This document shows positions 1 through 11,700 of a DNA stretch of 64,000 bases, piece by piece. The stretch's first letter is position 1; every line of letters begins with the position of its first letter. The notes beneath the pieces were generated by a model, which worked only from the letters and a program-made list of their open reading frames with translations, was not told the origin of the DNA and did no database searches. The stretch is taken from contig CM055098.1 in assembly GCA_029204225.1 (NCBI GenBank), positions 5,759,246 to 5,823,245 on the forward strand. The letters run 5' to 3'. A program made the position numbers and the translations under genes. Source of the stretch: Diphasiastrum complanatum (lineage: Eukaryota > Streptophyta > Lycopodiopsida > Lycopodiales > Lycopodiaceae).

Positions 1-139
1 TCGTGTGGCCCAAAGCTTATGGGTCTCCCTAGCATTGCAGAGGTCAATTGGCAACAGTGTTCATGATCTTCATGAAACACTTTTATCTCGGTAGCTGCCG
101 AGTTATTTGGGAAGCTTACAGTTTGTACAAGGTGAACTT

Positions 140-491
140 GTTTTTTATCTATTTTATCTTTTTTGATAAATGGCCCCTTGGGACACTGCCTGACTGTGTG
201 ACCCTTGCCCATACACACAAAGCACAACGTCCCCTTTCTCGAAATCCTCTGGTTTCAAGGGCTGAATGAGTGATGGACGTTTTTGAGGAGCATCATTTTT
301 AACTTTTTCCTCTTTCTTTCTTTTTAAAAATTTCTTTTCTCCTTGGTAACCAAATCGTCGAGTTCTTGGATGAATTGCTCCTGCTCTTCCACTTCCATAG
401 GTTCTTTCCCAATACTGACATCCAAGGCTTCTGTTTCCAATTCGTCGATGCCTCTCCCTGGGGGTTGATCAGGTCCCTGAGGAGTGGTCAT
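140..491 (-). pseudogene. Decayed gag/ORF1-like fragment with zinc-knuckle trace
   Basis: On the minus strand a short reading frame starts at the ATG at 491-489 and stops at 324 after 55 codons. It is acidic, with a Glu/Gln-rich stretch. Past the stop, at about 165-215, another frame reads GKGHTVRQCPKG, preceded by a Cys-x2-Cys pair in a shifted frame. That is what a frameshifted CCHC zinc knuckle of a retroelement gag or ORF1 looks like. No reverse transcriptase accompanies it in the window. The family cannot be assigned, and the assignment as a retroelement relic is an inference from the knuckle alone. Confidence 0.3.
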
Positions 492-794
492 TTTTGGAAC
501 GGAAATAGATATACCTTAGATTCTTACTAAAACAAGAAGAAAGATTGACTGAAATTGAAAAACCGAAAGGTATAATACTTAGCTCTGTCTCAGGACTATA
601 CTTCCAAAGAAAAAGCAAAAAAACCCCTCAGTCTTTCGATGGCTGTGAAATCTGGTTCCCCCAATCTGCATGCAGGGTCTGCTGTCCCGGATTCATAGTG
701 ATGAAGGCTGAAATTTGTCAAAAAACCTCTGATTTTTTGCTTACCACAGCCTTCCCCTATTTGCTAAAAGCTTCTAGCAAAGTTCTGAGTGCTG

Positions 795-1160
795 AAACTA
801 CAGTGATGGACTTGTAGGTTGAATTTGCAGCACCAATTCTATATATTTTCCAGCGAAGGGCCTGCAGCACTGCAGCGACGGACCTGTTCTCCGATTCTGA
901 TCTGAATCCTTGCCGGAAGTATGGATTTCTGAGCTGGAACTCAGCGATGGACCTGCATCAGGGCAGTGATGGACCTGCTCACCAATTCAGACCCGAAATC
1001 CGCTCAATTTGCAACGAATTGTACTGAAAGTACAGCGATGGATCTGCAGATATCTAACTCCCTGTCCAGCGCTGGTTGTGCCTTTAATTTGGCCCTCCAA
1101 ATCTGCTTGCAAACGAAGGTTTTGAAGCTGCAACTACAGCGATGGACATCAAGGCATACC
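795..1160. repeat. Irregularly spaced CAGCGATGGACCTG-type motif
   Basis: Variants of the 14-mer CAGCGATGGACCTG recur six times at about 801, 866, 942, 963, 1033 and 1138. Spacing varies from about 20 to 100 bp. The intervening sequence is not obviously repeated, so this is a degenerate motif array rather than a clean tandem repeat. No coding function is seen. Confidence 0.45.
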
Positions 1161-2590
1161 GTTATGGATAACAGTAAATAAATTTTCCACCACTTGAACT
1201 TCCTTCTCAAGGGAGAAATCCAAAGTAAGAGGTGGAACTTGAGACCAAAATTGCTTGGGTTTCTCCCTTATTTTAAGTGCCACATGTCAACACTTCAGGC
1301 TGCCTATTGTCACTAATCTAAGTATGGAACATGTTTTGAGGTGGGAACTACTTGTACTAAGTACTAGAGGAAACCAAACAAACAACAAATGCATTGAGAA
1401 AATACACTATAATTTTCTTATGACATCAAAGATACAGCAAGTTCCAACACTAAGTAAATAGGAGTAAGTGAAATCACAACTTATCAATGGATCATCCTGA
1501 AGATCCAAACATATGAGGCTATTCAAGAGCAGTACAAAGATAAAACTTATTCAGGAATAACTTGCTTAAGCCTTGCAATAACGGGATAGATCAGAAGTTG
1601 TATGAGAAAAAACTTTTAAAAATGCTCGGTCCAATTAAAAGCAATAGATAATGCTCATAATGTAACAAATTCCAATTTTTTTCTTTGTAGGAAGAGTAAA
1701 ATTGTAGGAATATGCAGCAAATGGGAAGCGACACCTGGCTTGGCTGAAAAAATCAGGATGGTTGTGCAATATGATTAGATCTAGCATGCAATATTGGTTG
1801 TCTTGAAAAAATGGGCGTAGTCCGACCAGACACAACTTTAGTATAGTTAAAAGTGTGCTATAAAACCAGAAAGAAGCTAACAACCATCGATTGTCCCCAG
1901 CTTCTAATAATACATCCCATAGAAGAATAGGTGTTTTAAGTGATTAGCATCTGTGTTTCAAAGAGCCATGACACGATGTATTCTCCATGAAGCCATTAGT
2001 GCACTAGAGATATCACAATGAATGCTAGCCATCATTAAGCTTTGGAAATCAGTAATTTCAATGAGACCACCAGTCTCAAATTACATAGTTGTATGATATT
2101 GGAATCATATTACTCCTTATTACATTGATGCCCCTGACTGTTTTGTGAATTGAGCATCTGAAAACCTAGTCAACAGATTAAGTATACATATTTAAACTAA
2201 AACACAGCTAGATGTTGTCTTTCTGTGCAACCAGAGTACTCAAGTAGCTATATTTACTTTCCACAAACCTTAGCAAATTCAATGAATAGCGTTACTCGTA
2301 ACCCATCTTCTTGTCTCTTATTTTTCACCATCTGTGATAAACATCAAGTACATTTGTGGAACAAATAGACTGATTTGAGGCACCCAATCCTCATAAAGAG
2401 GGCATGATGTAAATGACATTCTAACACAACCTGCAGAAGAAGTCCAATCCATCTCATTGGTTACTTACCAATACGTTTTCAGAAAGTTGACTAATCTTTG
2501 TATGAATTTAGGGAACTGAAGCCCTCGAATGATAGAATGGGACGTAACAAATTAGGCTACATTGATGGCACTTGTCGTATTAGAACATAC
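1161..2590. other. AT-rich non-coding stretch, probably intron 4 of the LRR gene
   Basis: This lies downstream (minus sense) of the last recognised LRR exon, whose 3' end is a good GTATGT donor at 2590. No exon, repeat or mobile element could be supported here. Further LRR exons are expected here or left of the window. Confidence 0.4.
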
Positions 2591-2719
2591 CTGAACTGGA
2601 GCACACAGTGTCCTGTTCCTCAATCCACCTCCCCAACTTCGACCCATACATTAAAGCCTCCAAAAAGTCATCCGATGCATTTGTTGCACTGATGTTTAAT
2701 GCCCGAAGTTCTTTCATCC
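2591..2719 (-). CDS. LRR gene exon 4
   Basis: A 129-bp exon between acceptor ...GTTCAAG and donor GTATGT. It reads [18 protein letters not shown] followed by a helix and a WIEEQ segment. The split glycine codon at its start completes with the last base of exon 3. The LRR spacing from exon 3 is the expected 26 residues or so. Confidence 0.65.
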
Positions 2720-5700
2720 CTTGAACGTAAGTACAAAGTTATATGTCATCGAGTTGAACTTTCAACACCTTATATGATCCACCTTTTTGAACCTTATCAC
2801 ACTACTTGGACTAGAAAATGCAATTATTGATTCCTATACACCACAATTGGAGGCATGACAGTAGATAATGCTAGCTATATATAGCCTATACTTTGGATGC
2901 CAAGAGAGTAATATGTACACAATGCAAGTTGTTATTGGAACATAAAAAGAGAATGATTCTTATTTCACGGAATCTCTACCCACAATATTTGAGTCCACAT
3001 AGAATCACAATAGAGTAACTTAAAAATGGAAATTCTTTTTGTGTATTGTATGTTCAAGTGCACTAATTGGAATAGGACTCCAATCCGTAAGGTGAAGAAA
3101 GGAGCTTTCAAACGACAGGTCAGATTGGACAAAACGGAAGTATGAAAAGCCAGGTATGAATTTGCTGCTAGTACAAGAAATTTCAGCAGATTACCTGCAA
3201 TGATGAGAGAAGAGCCCCCATTGAAGATGGAAGGAACATTCTCAAGCTCAAGGCATTCTAAATGAGGCGCTTCTGCAAATACCACACAAAGCTAATCCAC
3301 TTTTTTTTCCAGTTCCTAGCCATTCCATGAATTTGACATCTTTCTACGGACTACATCTTCCACATAAGCTAAGAACTGTGAGGAATGTTACTTTAAGGCA
3401 AATTCTTATAAAAATTCCAGATTTTTTACTTAGCCTCTCACGAATGAGTGATATTTAAAACTAGTGAGCTGTGAACATAGTAGATTGATGATACATTTCT
3501 CCTTACCTAAGTTGTATAGAAATGTGTGTTGTCCTATGAACACAAAAAAAATCTACGCACAAGCATGTCAATTCTTGGATAAATGCTCATATGTTGGAAA
3601 ATATATCTGTGTACTTCAATGCACATATGAAAAGGTGAATGAAAAGCAAGCATGCAGTGGAGAGCTCATAGGCATGTCATTTCTACTTCATTTTCTACGT
3701 AATGCTAACACCCTTAGAATAGACAATAATAGTTTCAGCATATGGTATTTTGTCAATCAAAACTGCTTATAACCGTATTAAAAAGCTACGAATGGTTACT
3801 TGGGCCTTGCGACCCAATGTTGATAGCTGCAGTTAGTTGGCATTAAAACTCTATGGTCAGGGCACTTGAGCAAATCAATTTTTATTAAAAATTGATTAGT
3901 ACTATTTATTAATATATGGGCTACTATTGGACTCAAAATCAGTAATTTGTAGACCTATCCCTGATTTGGCCAAATGGTATAAATACTAAAAGGCCTATGG
4001 GACTCATTATTGCTTAGGTGACTGATTAGAGATTGGAGTTGGCTTTCATTCCAGCTTCACACAATTTTCAGCTTTCATGTCAACAATTACTGTAGGAGCT
4101 GTTAATCTCAAGATAGTTAAACTTTCTTTCAACAAATTTGCAGTTCTAGTTCAATCGCAGTTTGTATGATGTTTGATCATAACTCAGTATAGTAACACCT
4201 TTTGGGCACGGAGAAAATAGGCACCAACTGCTTCTAAAGATTTCAATGAGTGAGGCACCCCTATAGCAACTGATAATTTGTGAATCAGGTTGAGAGCTCA
4301 AGTTGTTTCAAAGTCCATATTGAACTTCTACAAGTCGAGATATTGCAAAGTTAAAAGGGAGTTATTAATCTTTTTCATCCTTCAACATTTTCAGTTCAAG
4401 AATGAAGTGGATATGTGTTGTCCTACTGAGAGATGATCTCTAAGATCCATTTACATTTCATTTTCGAACATTCTAAAAGTCGAGATCCACATAATACACT
4501 TTTTTGAAGGCTACAAAAAAATTGGCCTCTTCTTGTCAATTTTCAAAAAACCCAACTAGCAACAGCACGATTGCCATACATTAATGTGCCACATTTCTTC
4601 AGCAAATCTTGGGCTAACAAATCACAATGCAAGAGGAATTCTCAATGTTTAGGCTGTGTGGAGAGAAATCGACAAGAATAGGCAACTTTTTGAAATCCTT
4701 TTGCGCTCTAGAGCACCTTTCTCTGTGATTCTTTCTCACTATTCCCTGTAAAGCACACTATTCAGTAGATACTAGACTGATTCCAATTTCTAACAGCTTC
4801 AAACAATGCTGGAGAAATGAATTATCTTTTCAATGCCTCATAAGCCATTTCAGTGGCCTCCACTACCACTGCTTGGTCATCTTTGCAAGCATTCTTTCTT
4901 TCTACACTTTCATATGTTTTGGCTACTGTTTATGCATATCACACATCATGAAGATAGTATAGATAGAGTGAGAGAGAGAATAGAGAGACAAATAGGAAGG
5001 TAACATAGTTTTGTGTGAATAAGTAACAAAAATAGTGACAATGTATGGCCTGTGATGTTTCAGATTGACATCTCTTTGAGTGCCTTCTTCTTCTATATTC
5101 TTCCCTGCTATAACAAGTGATTGCCCTGAGTTATGAACGTAGCCACGGCTGATCTAGATTTAGTCTATGAAAGCATCACATAAGCAAGACTTAACCCTAG
5201 AAAGCAGGAGAGAGAAAGCTTAAAGAGACTAAAGAAGGAGATCATATCATAAGCCAAGTAACAAATGACACAGAATCCCTACTTATAGCCAAGAGGAAGC
5301 CCTACAAGGAAGCTTCCAGTGGCTAGGGCCAAACTGAGAGAGAAAATAGTGCGCCCTCCAAGAAGGCCCCCACTCTCAGTAATATGACCAAATAACCAAT
5401 ATAGTGAATCATAGGGCCCAAGGCCAATAATATGGTCTAAATGTCAATAATAGGGCCCAAGGCCTGCCTATGCATAAAGTAAAGTAAATGTAAATGGACA
5501 TGGCGAATGTAATGAGCCGAGTCCATAACTCTCCCCGACACAAAAATAAGACCCAACTGCCATAAAGGACTGGATCAAGTAACAGCAAGCCCTGGAGGAT
5601 CAACTGGAACAGCATCTGGTGTAGTAACAACTGGAGCAACAGCTGATGTAGAGGAATCAACAAGTGCGGCAAGAGCACGAGCCTGATCCGCAAGTGACGG

Positions 5701-8700
5701 TGTATGATAAAAGACATCAATAGGCTCCCATGTGGCCTCCTCAACAGGACGACCATCCCACTGGACTAGGAACTGAATCTGCCGGCGGCGTCAACTATGA
5801 TGCAAACGCACAAGAAGTTAGCAGCAGGTAATAAAGGAAAGAGATCCAGTGCAGTAGGAAACTCAGCATCACGAGGAGCATCATCCTCAATAGCAGCACG
5901 TAATAAACTGACATGGAATATATCACAGGCACGTGTGGAAGCAGGAAGCTGAAGACGATATGTAACTGGACTAAGAACCTCCAATATACAATAAGGCCCA
6001 TAATAACGTGGTGCAAGCTTCTCAATAGAAGCATGGCCCTGAATAAAATGATGACGTGCAAACCGTAGGCGTAGATATACCATATCACCAACATGAAACT
6101 CAACATGACGTCGATGACGATCAACTGAAGCCTGATAACGCTGCTGGACCTGCTGCAAATGGGAACTGGCCTGGAGAATAAGCTCGCGAGCACCTGATAG
6201 AAATGAAGACAGTGTCACAGGTGTATCCTCGGGAGGAAGAGGAATACCAGGTAAAAGAGGTGCATAACCATGAGATAATAAAAATGGTGCAACACCGGTG
6301 CTGGTACTAACAGAGATGTTATAGCTATACTCTGCCAAACATAAGTGCTGATCCCAATCCTTCCCTGAAGGAGTAACAAAATGGCGCAAATAATCCTCAA
6401 GGATCCTGTTAAGGACCTCAGACTGCCCATCAGAAGTAGAATGATAAGCAGACCCCATAAAAAGCTGTACATCCAATATACGCATAAGCTCTGTCCAGAA
6501 CAATGATGTAAACTTACTATCCCGATCAGAAAGGATAGTGCGAGGAAACCCATGTAGGCGAAATATCTCTGAAAGGAACAAGCGTGCACACTGCTCTGCT
6601 GTGATAGTACTCGGACGGGTATGAAATGTGCCTGTTTCGAGAACCTATCAACTACCACCATACATGAATCGTGACCACGACGGGTGCAGGGAAGGCCAAT
6701 GATGAAGTCCATAGAAATATCAGTCCACTGGCGGTGAGGAATAGGCCAACTCTGAAGCAAACCAGCGGACTTAGCACAGGAGTACTTATTACGTAAGCAG
6801 AAAGGACATGTACAAATAAGTACAACAAGCTCTTTCCTAAGGGATGGCCAATAGAATCCTTAAGACGAGCATAAGACTTCTGAAAACCAAAATGACCCCC
6901 AACTGGGGACGAATGAGCATCCGACAACAACTGAGAACGGATACCCAAAGAACTAGGAATACAAAGAGAACCATAATGATAAAGACGGTGGTCAACAATG
7001 GAATAAGCCTGATGAGGTGAAGACGACATAGGTGGAGCAGAACTATAAACATCACGAAAATCAGAACATGTAAGATAAGCAGATGGAAAATCATCAAACC
7101 AGGAAGGGATCGTGGCAACAAGGGTATTCAATAAAGCAGGATGTCTAGACAATGTGTCAGCAGCAGTGTTAGCACGACCAGGACGATACAAAATAGAAAA
7201 ATCAAAAGATTGTAAGAATGCAACCAACGAAACTGACGATCACTAAGATCACGCTGGGAGAAGAGACAACGTAAGGACTGATGATCAGTAACGATATCAA
7301 AAGGAACACGGTAAAGGTAATGGCGCCACTTCTTAAGAGCATAGATAATGGCAAGAAGCTCTTTCTCATGGACAGAATAACGTTGCTCATAAGAGCGTAA
7401 ACGACGCGACTCATAAGCAATAATACACTGAGACTGACGAAGCAAGGCACCCAAACCAACATTACTAGCATCGGTCTCAACAATAAATTTCTGATCAAAC
7501 TGTGGTAAACACAAGACAGAGGCCTCCACAACAGCACGACGAAGAGTGTCAAAGGCGAACTGACAATCAAAAGTCCAAACAAAAGCACTAGACTTCTTCA
7601 GAAGGGCATGAAGAGGGGCAGCCACAGTGGCAAAGTGAGGAACAGGACGACGAAGGTGAGTAGCGAGACCAAGAAACATACGAACATGGTGGACATCTGT
7701 GGAAACAGGCCAATCAGCGATTGCCCGAACCTTATGAGGGTCCAAACGAATACGACCATCACAAATGAGAAATCCTAAAAACTCAATCTCAACAACAGCA
7801 AAGGAACACTTAGAAAGTTTAGCAAACAACTGGTGATGAACAAGCAATTGAAAAACAGATGAAAGATGTAACACATGCTCATCAAGAGTCTTACTAAAAA
7901 CAAGAATATCATCAAAATAAACTAAAACACAACGACCAAGGAGAGGACGCATGATGTTATTCATCACATTCTGGAACGTAGGTGGACCATTAGTAACACC
8001 AAAAGGAAGAACACGAAACTCATATAAACCAAGATGGGTACGAAACGCAGTCTTGTGTTCGTCCGAAGGATGCATCCTAATCTGATGATAGCCGGAACGT
8101 AAGTCTATCTTAGAGAAAAGATGAGAGGTGCCTAACTGGTCAAAGAGATCATCCATGTGAGGAATAGGATACTGGTTACGGATGGTCAACTTATTGAGGG
8201 CACGATAATCAATGCAGAGGCGTTTGGAACCATCTTTCTTACTGACAAGGAGAACGGGGGCACCAAAAGGACTGTGACTAGGAACAATAAGGCCCTGATC
8301 TAGTAAAGCAGTAATTTGAAGCTCAACCTCATCACGCTCAGACTTAGACATACGGTAAGGAGGCCGGGAGGGAGGAGCAGAACCAGGACGCAAATCAATA
8401 TGGTGGTTCACATCACGTAATGGTGGTAGCATCGTAGGTTCTGAAAAGACAAATGCATACTAATGTAATAAGTCAGAGATCACCTGAGGAATAGTTGCTG
8501 GAGGAGAGGTAGTCACTGGAGAATCTGTTGCAGCACGCTGAACACATAATAAAGCTGCACAATGAGCCTTAGGTAGGCTGCGGATAAACTGCTTCCTGCT
8601 GATCAGCTGGAAATCTGCCTGAGAATCAATACCAGCAAGTGAGTGGGTCACAGCATCATGAACAAATGTCAATGTCTGCTGAGCCAGGTCCAAAGTAACC

Positions 8701-11700
8701 GCTCCCAATGAAGCAAACCAATCAGCACCAAGGATAAGGTCATAGCGCTCCAGAGGAATGATATAAAGATCTGCCTGTCCAGAAAAATCACCAATGCGGT
8801 AGGATAATCCCTGAAACATCTGAGAACTAGGAAATGAGTGAGAACTGGCAACCTCGACTGTGAGAGGCTGTGGAGCAGGAATAGGTGAAGCGCGTATCCG
8901 GCTGAGAACATAACTGCTGATAAAGGAATGAGTGCTGCCGGTATCAACTAAAGCAATATACTCACGACCATATTGCGCACACGTAGCCGAATGGAGCGAG
9001 GACCGGGGCACCCTGTCCAGGTAGCATAAGCAAGCTAAGCATGGCAAGTAGCAGGAAGTAAATCAGTAGAAGGCTCAGGAGATAGATCAGGCTCATCAAA
9101 TATATGAATGTAGATATCGGACTCATCCGGGGTAGTGCCCTCATGGTAGAAAACAGCAGCAGAAGTAGGCAGGGGCTGGCGGCAATCACGGGCAATGTGG
9201 TCAGGACTCTTACAACGAAAGCAAAGACACTTCTGCTGAATGTCAGCGAACTCTGCAGACGTGTAACGTCGGACAAAAGCAGGACGAGGAGGCAGAGGGC
9301 GAGGAGCGGGAGAAGTAAGAGAAGAGGTCGGGACAACAGTGGATGGGGCAGATGGGGCCGGAGATGGTAGAGGTGAAAGAGATGGACGGGGTCGGGAAAA
9401 GCGAAAGGAGCAGGATCAGGGTACTTATGTTGTAAAGTACTAGCAAGGGACATGGCCTCAACAAGTGTGGGTGGACGGAAAGAAGAGACATCGTATCGTA
9501 GAGCACCACGAAGTCTAGCAATGTAGCGAGAAATAAGCTCGATGGGCTGAAGATCTGTAAAGAGGTAGGAAAGGTCAGAATGACTCGTAGGTGTAGTGGG
9601 TGAGCTAGCCATGAGGAAGAAAAAGTAAGCGAGAAAAGAAATGTGCTAAACAATTGGACGAACTGAAGGAGAGGACATAAGTCATCATAACAGGCACGCC
9701 AATGAAAAGACACAATAGAACTCGCGATGTAAGATGAACGGAAAGGACAACTAAGTAAGAAATACCTCGTAACCGCAACCAGAAGTGAGCTAAAAAATAG
9801 CGGCGATATGTTGAGGTACCGGGCAGCCTCCAAAAAAGATGCTAAGGGCCCGACAACGTGGAGTGAACGGTGGGTAAAAGTATGGGAAACAATAATGGAC
9901 TATGGGGCTGGAAAGGGAGCAGCCAAGGAAAGGAAGTGATAACAAAAAGGAGGTATGGGCAGCGAGGAAACAAGGCTGAAAAATCAGAGATCGCCCTTCA
10001 AGGGTAAAAAAAAGTTTGCGATAAAGACGGGGAGCAATCCCGATGCACGATGAAGTTGGGTGGGAGTGGCTTTCTAAGCATCTAGGCGTGTTTGTATTGT
10101 CCGGGGTAGGAGGGTGAGCTGAAATTGAGGCGGATGTAGGGCGCCAGCTATGGTGGAGCGTGGGCGTCCAAGAGAGGTAGTAAACGGCAAAAAAAAATTG
10201 GATCAAAAAGATGGGTTGGTAGGGCGCTAGGAGTGGCTGATGGAAGGTGGCGAATAGGGGCAGCAAAAAGCAGAAATTTTCAGCAAAGGAAGGAGCAGTA
10301 GGGCGCTGGTCAGCAAGCATGAGGGCGCCCAATAGGGCAGCAAATAGGAGGCAGTAGGGCACCCAAAATAGGGGAGGAAAAAGGCTGAAAATGCAGCAGT
10401 AGGCAGCCAACAAGAGGGCACTAGAAATGGGCAGCAAGTGGGAGCCTGTCCTCCTCCGATCTGTCGTGAAAATCTGCAAGACAAGTGTGGAGAAATGCTG
10501 AAGATCCGGCTGAAAAATGGTGAAGATCCAAGCTCCTCCTGTGAGAGAAAAATCTGCTCAATGGAGATGCTCAGGAAAGTGCTCTAATACCAAGTTATGA
10601 ACGTAGCCACGGCTGATCTAGATTTAGTCTATGAAAGCATCACATAAGCAAGACTTAACCCTAGAAAGCAGGAGAGAGAAAGCTTAAAGAGACTAAAGAA
10701 GGAGATCATATCATAAGCCAAGTAACAAATGACACAGAATCCCTACTTATAGCCAAGAGGAAGCCCTACAAGGAAGCTTCCAGTGGCTAGGGCCAAACTG
10801 AGAGGGAAAATAGTGCGCCCTCCAAGAAGGCCCCCACTCTCAGTTATATGACCAAATAACCAATATAGTGAATCATAGGGCCCAAGGCCAATAATATGGT
10901 CTAAATGTCAATAATAGGGCCCAAGGCCTGCCTATGCATAAAGTAAAGTAAATGTAAATGGACATGGCGAATGTAATGAGCCGAGTCCATAACTCCCTGT
11001 CACTTCATTGATTCAATAAATTGTGTGCCTAGTTAACGTAGCAGCATCACTCCCTCTTTCTCTCTTGTATTGGTTACTCTGTCATGCTCTAGTTGTTTGC
11101 TTCTGCTATTATGGTTTGTTGGCATCTCTGCTTGAAATACAGCATGACGCTAAAGGTTTTTAGTCTCTTTAAAAGCCCCAAGGACCTAGGAAAGCTCTTT
11201 TGAAAAAGTCAAGAATTTTACAAAGCAAACATTTCAAGCATGTTTCAGTGCCACTATGCTTTTAGAGAGGGCCCACAATTCATCTTAGGCTCATTTTCTT
11301 GATGTTCATACAACAAACTTAGTTCAAGATAGTTATATGACCTACAGTTTATCCTCCATAACTGTTTTACACGATGTTTTTATGATCTAGTGGACGCCAT
11401 TTGAATATGACGTATAAAAATATCTTCTTTGGTAAATTTGACCTCTTCTACTTATGATTCATAGCAATATGTTGTGGTGGAACTTGGAAAATGATTTTTA
11501 TTCTTATTGCATAAAAATTGACATATGTGAACATAACTAGTGTGACGTGTTAATTTATTTTTGAACCACTAGCAACTTAAGCTTTCAAATTGGTTGTTTG
11601 GACTTATTCATGACTAGTCATTGTAAACAGGTTATAGTTTAGCACTTTGGTCTACATTTTAAGCCTTGGATCAGACACGAGGGTCCGGGCCGGAATGCCC

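Larger units (their letters stand above)
5129..10994 (-). mobile_element. Full-length Ty3 chromovirus-type LTR retrotransposon
   Basis: The element has two 402-bp LTRs that differ at only two positions I could find (about 99.5% identical), so it inserted recently. It is flanked by the 5-bp target duplication CCCTG (5124-5128 and 10995-10999). Minus-sense order is 5' LTR, initiator-tRNA-Met primer site, leader, short gag with zinc knuckle, aspartic protease, RT, RNase H, integrase, chromodomain, purine tract, 3' LTR. The order RT-RNase H-integrase and the C-terminal chromodomain place it in the Ty3 chromoviruses. The pol frame is broken by shifts between RNase H and integrase and within the integrase, and most of the capsid part of gag is missing. 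It therefore looks non-autonomous despite its youth. It sits within intron 2 of the LRR gene. Confidence 0.93.

Noticed and set aside
9104-9370. Arg-rich plus-strand frame
   Set aside because: Antisense shadow of the Ty3 gag/zinc-knuckle region.
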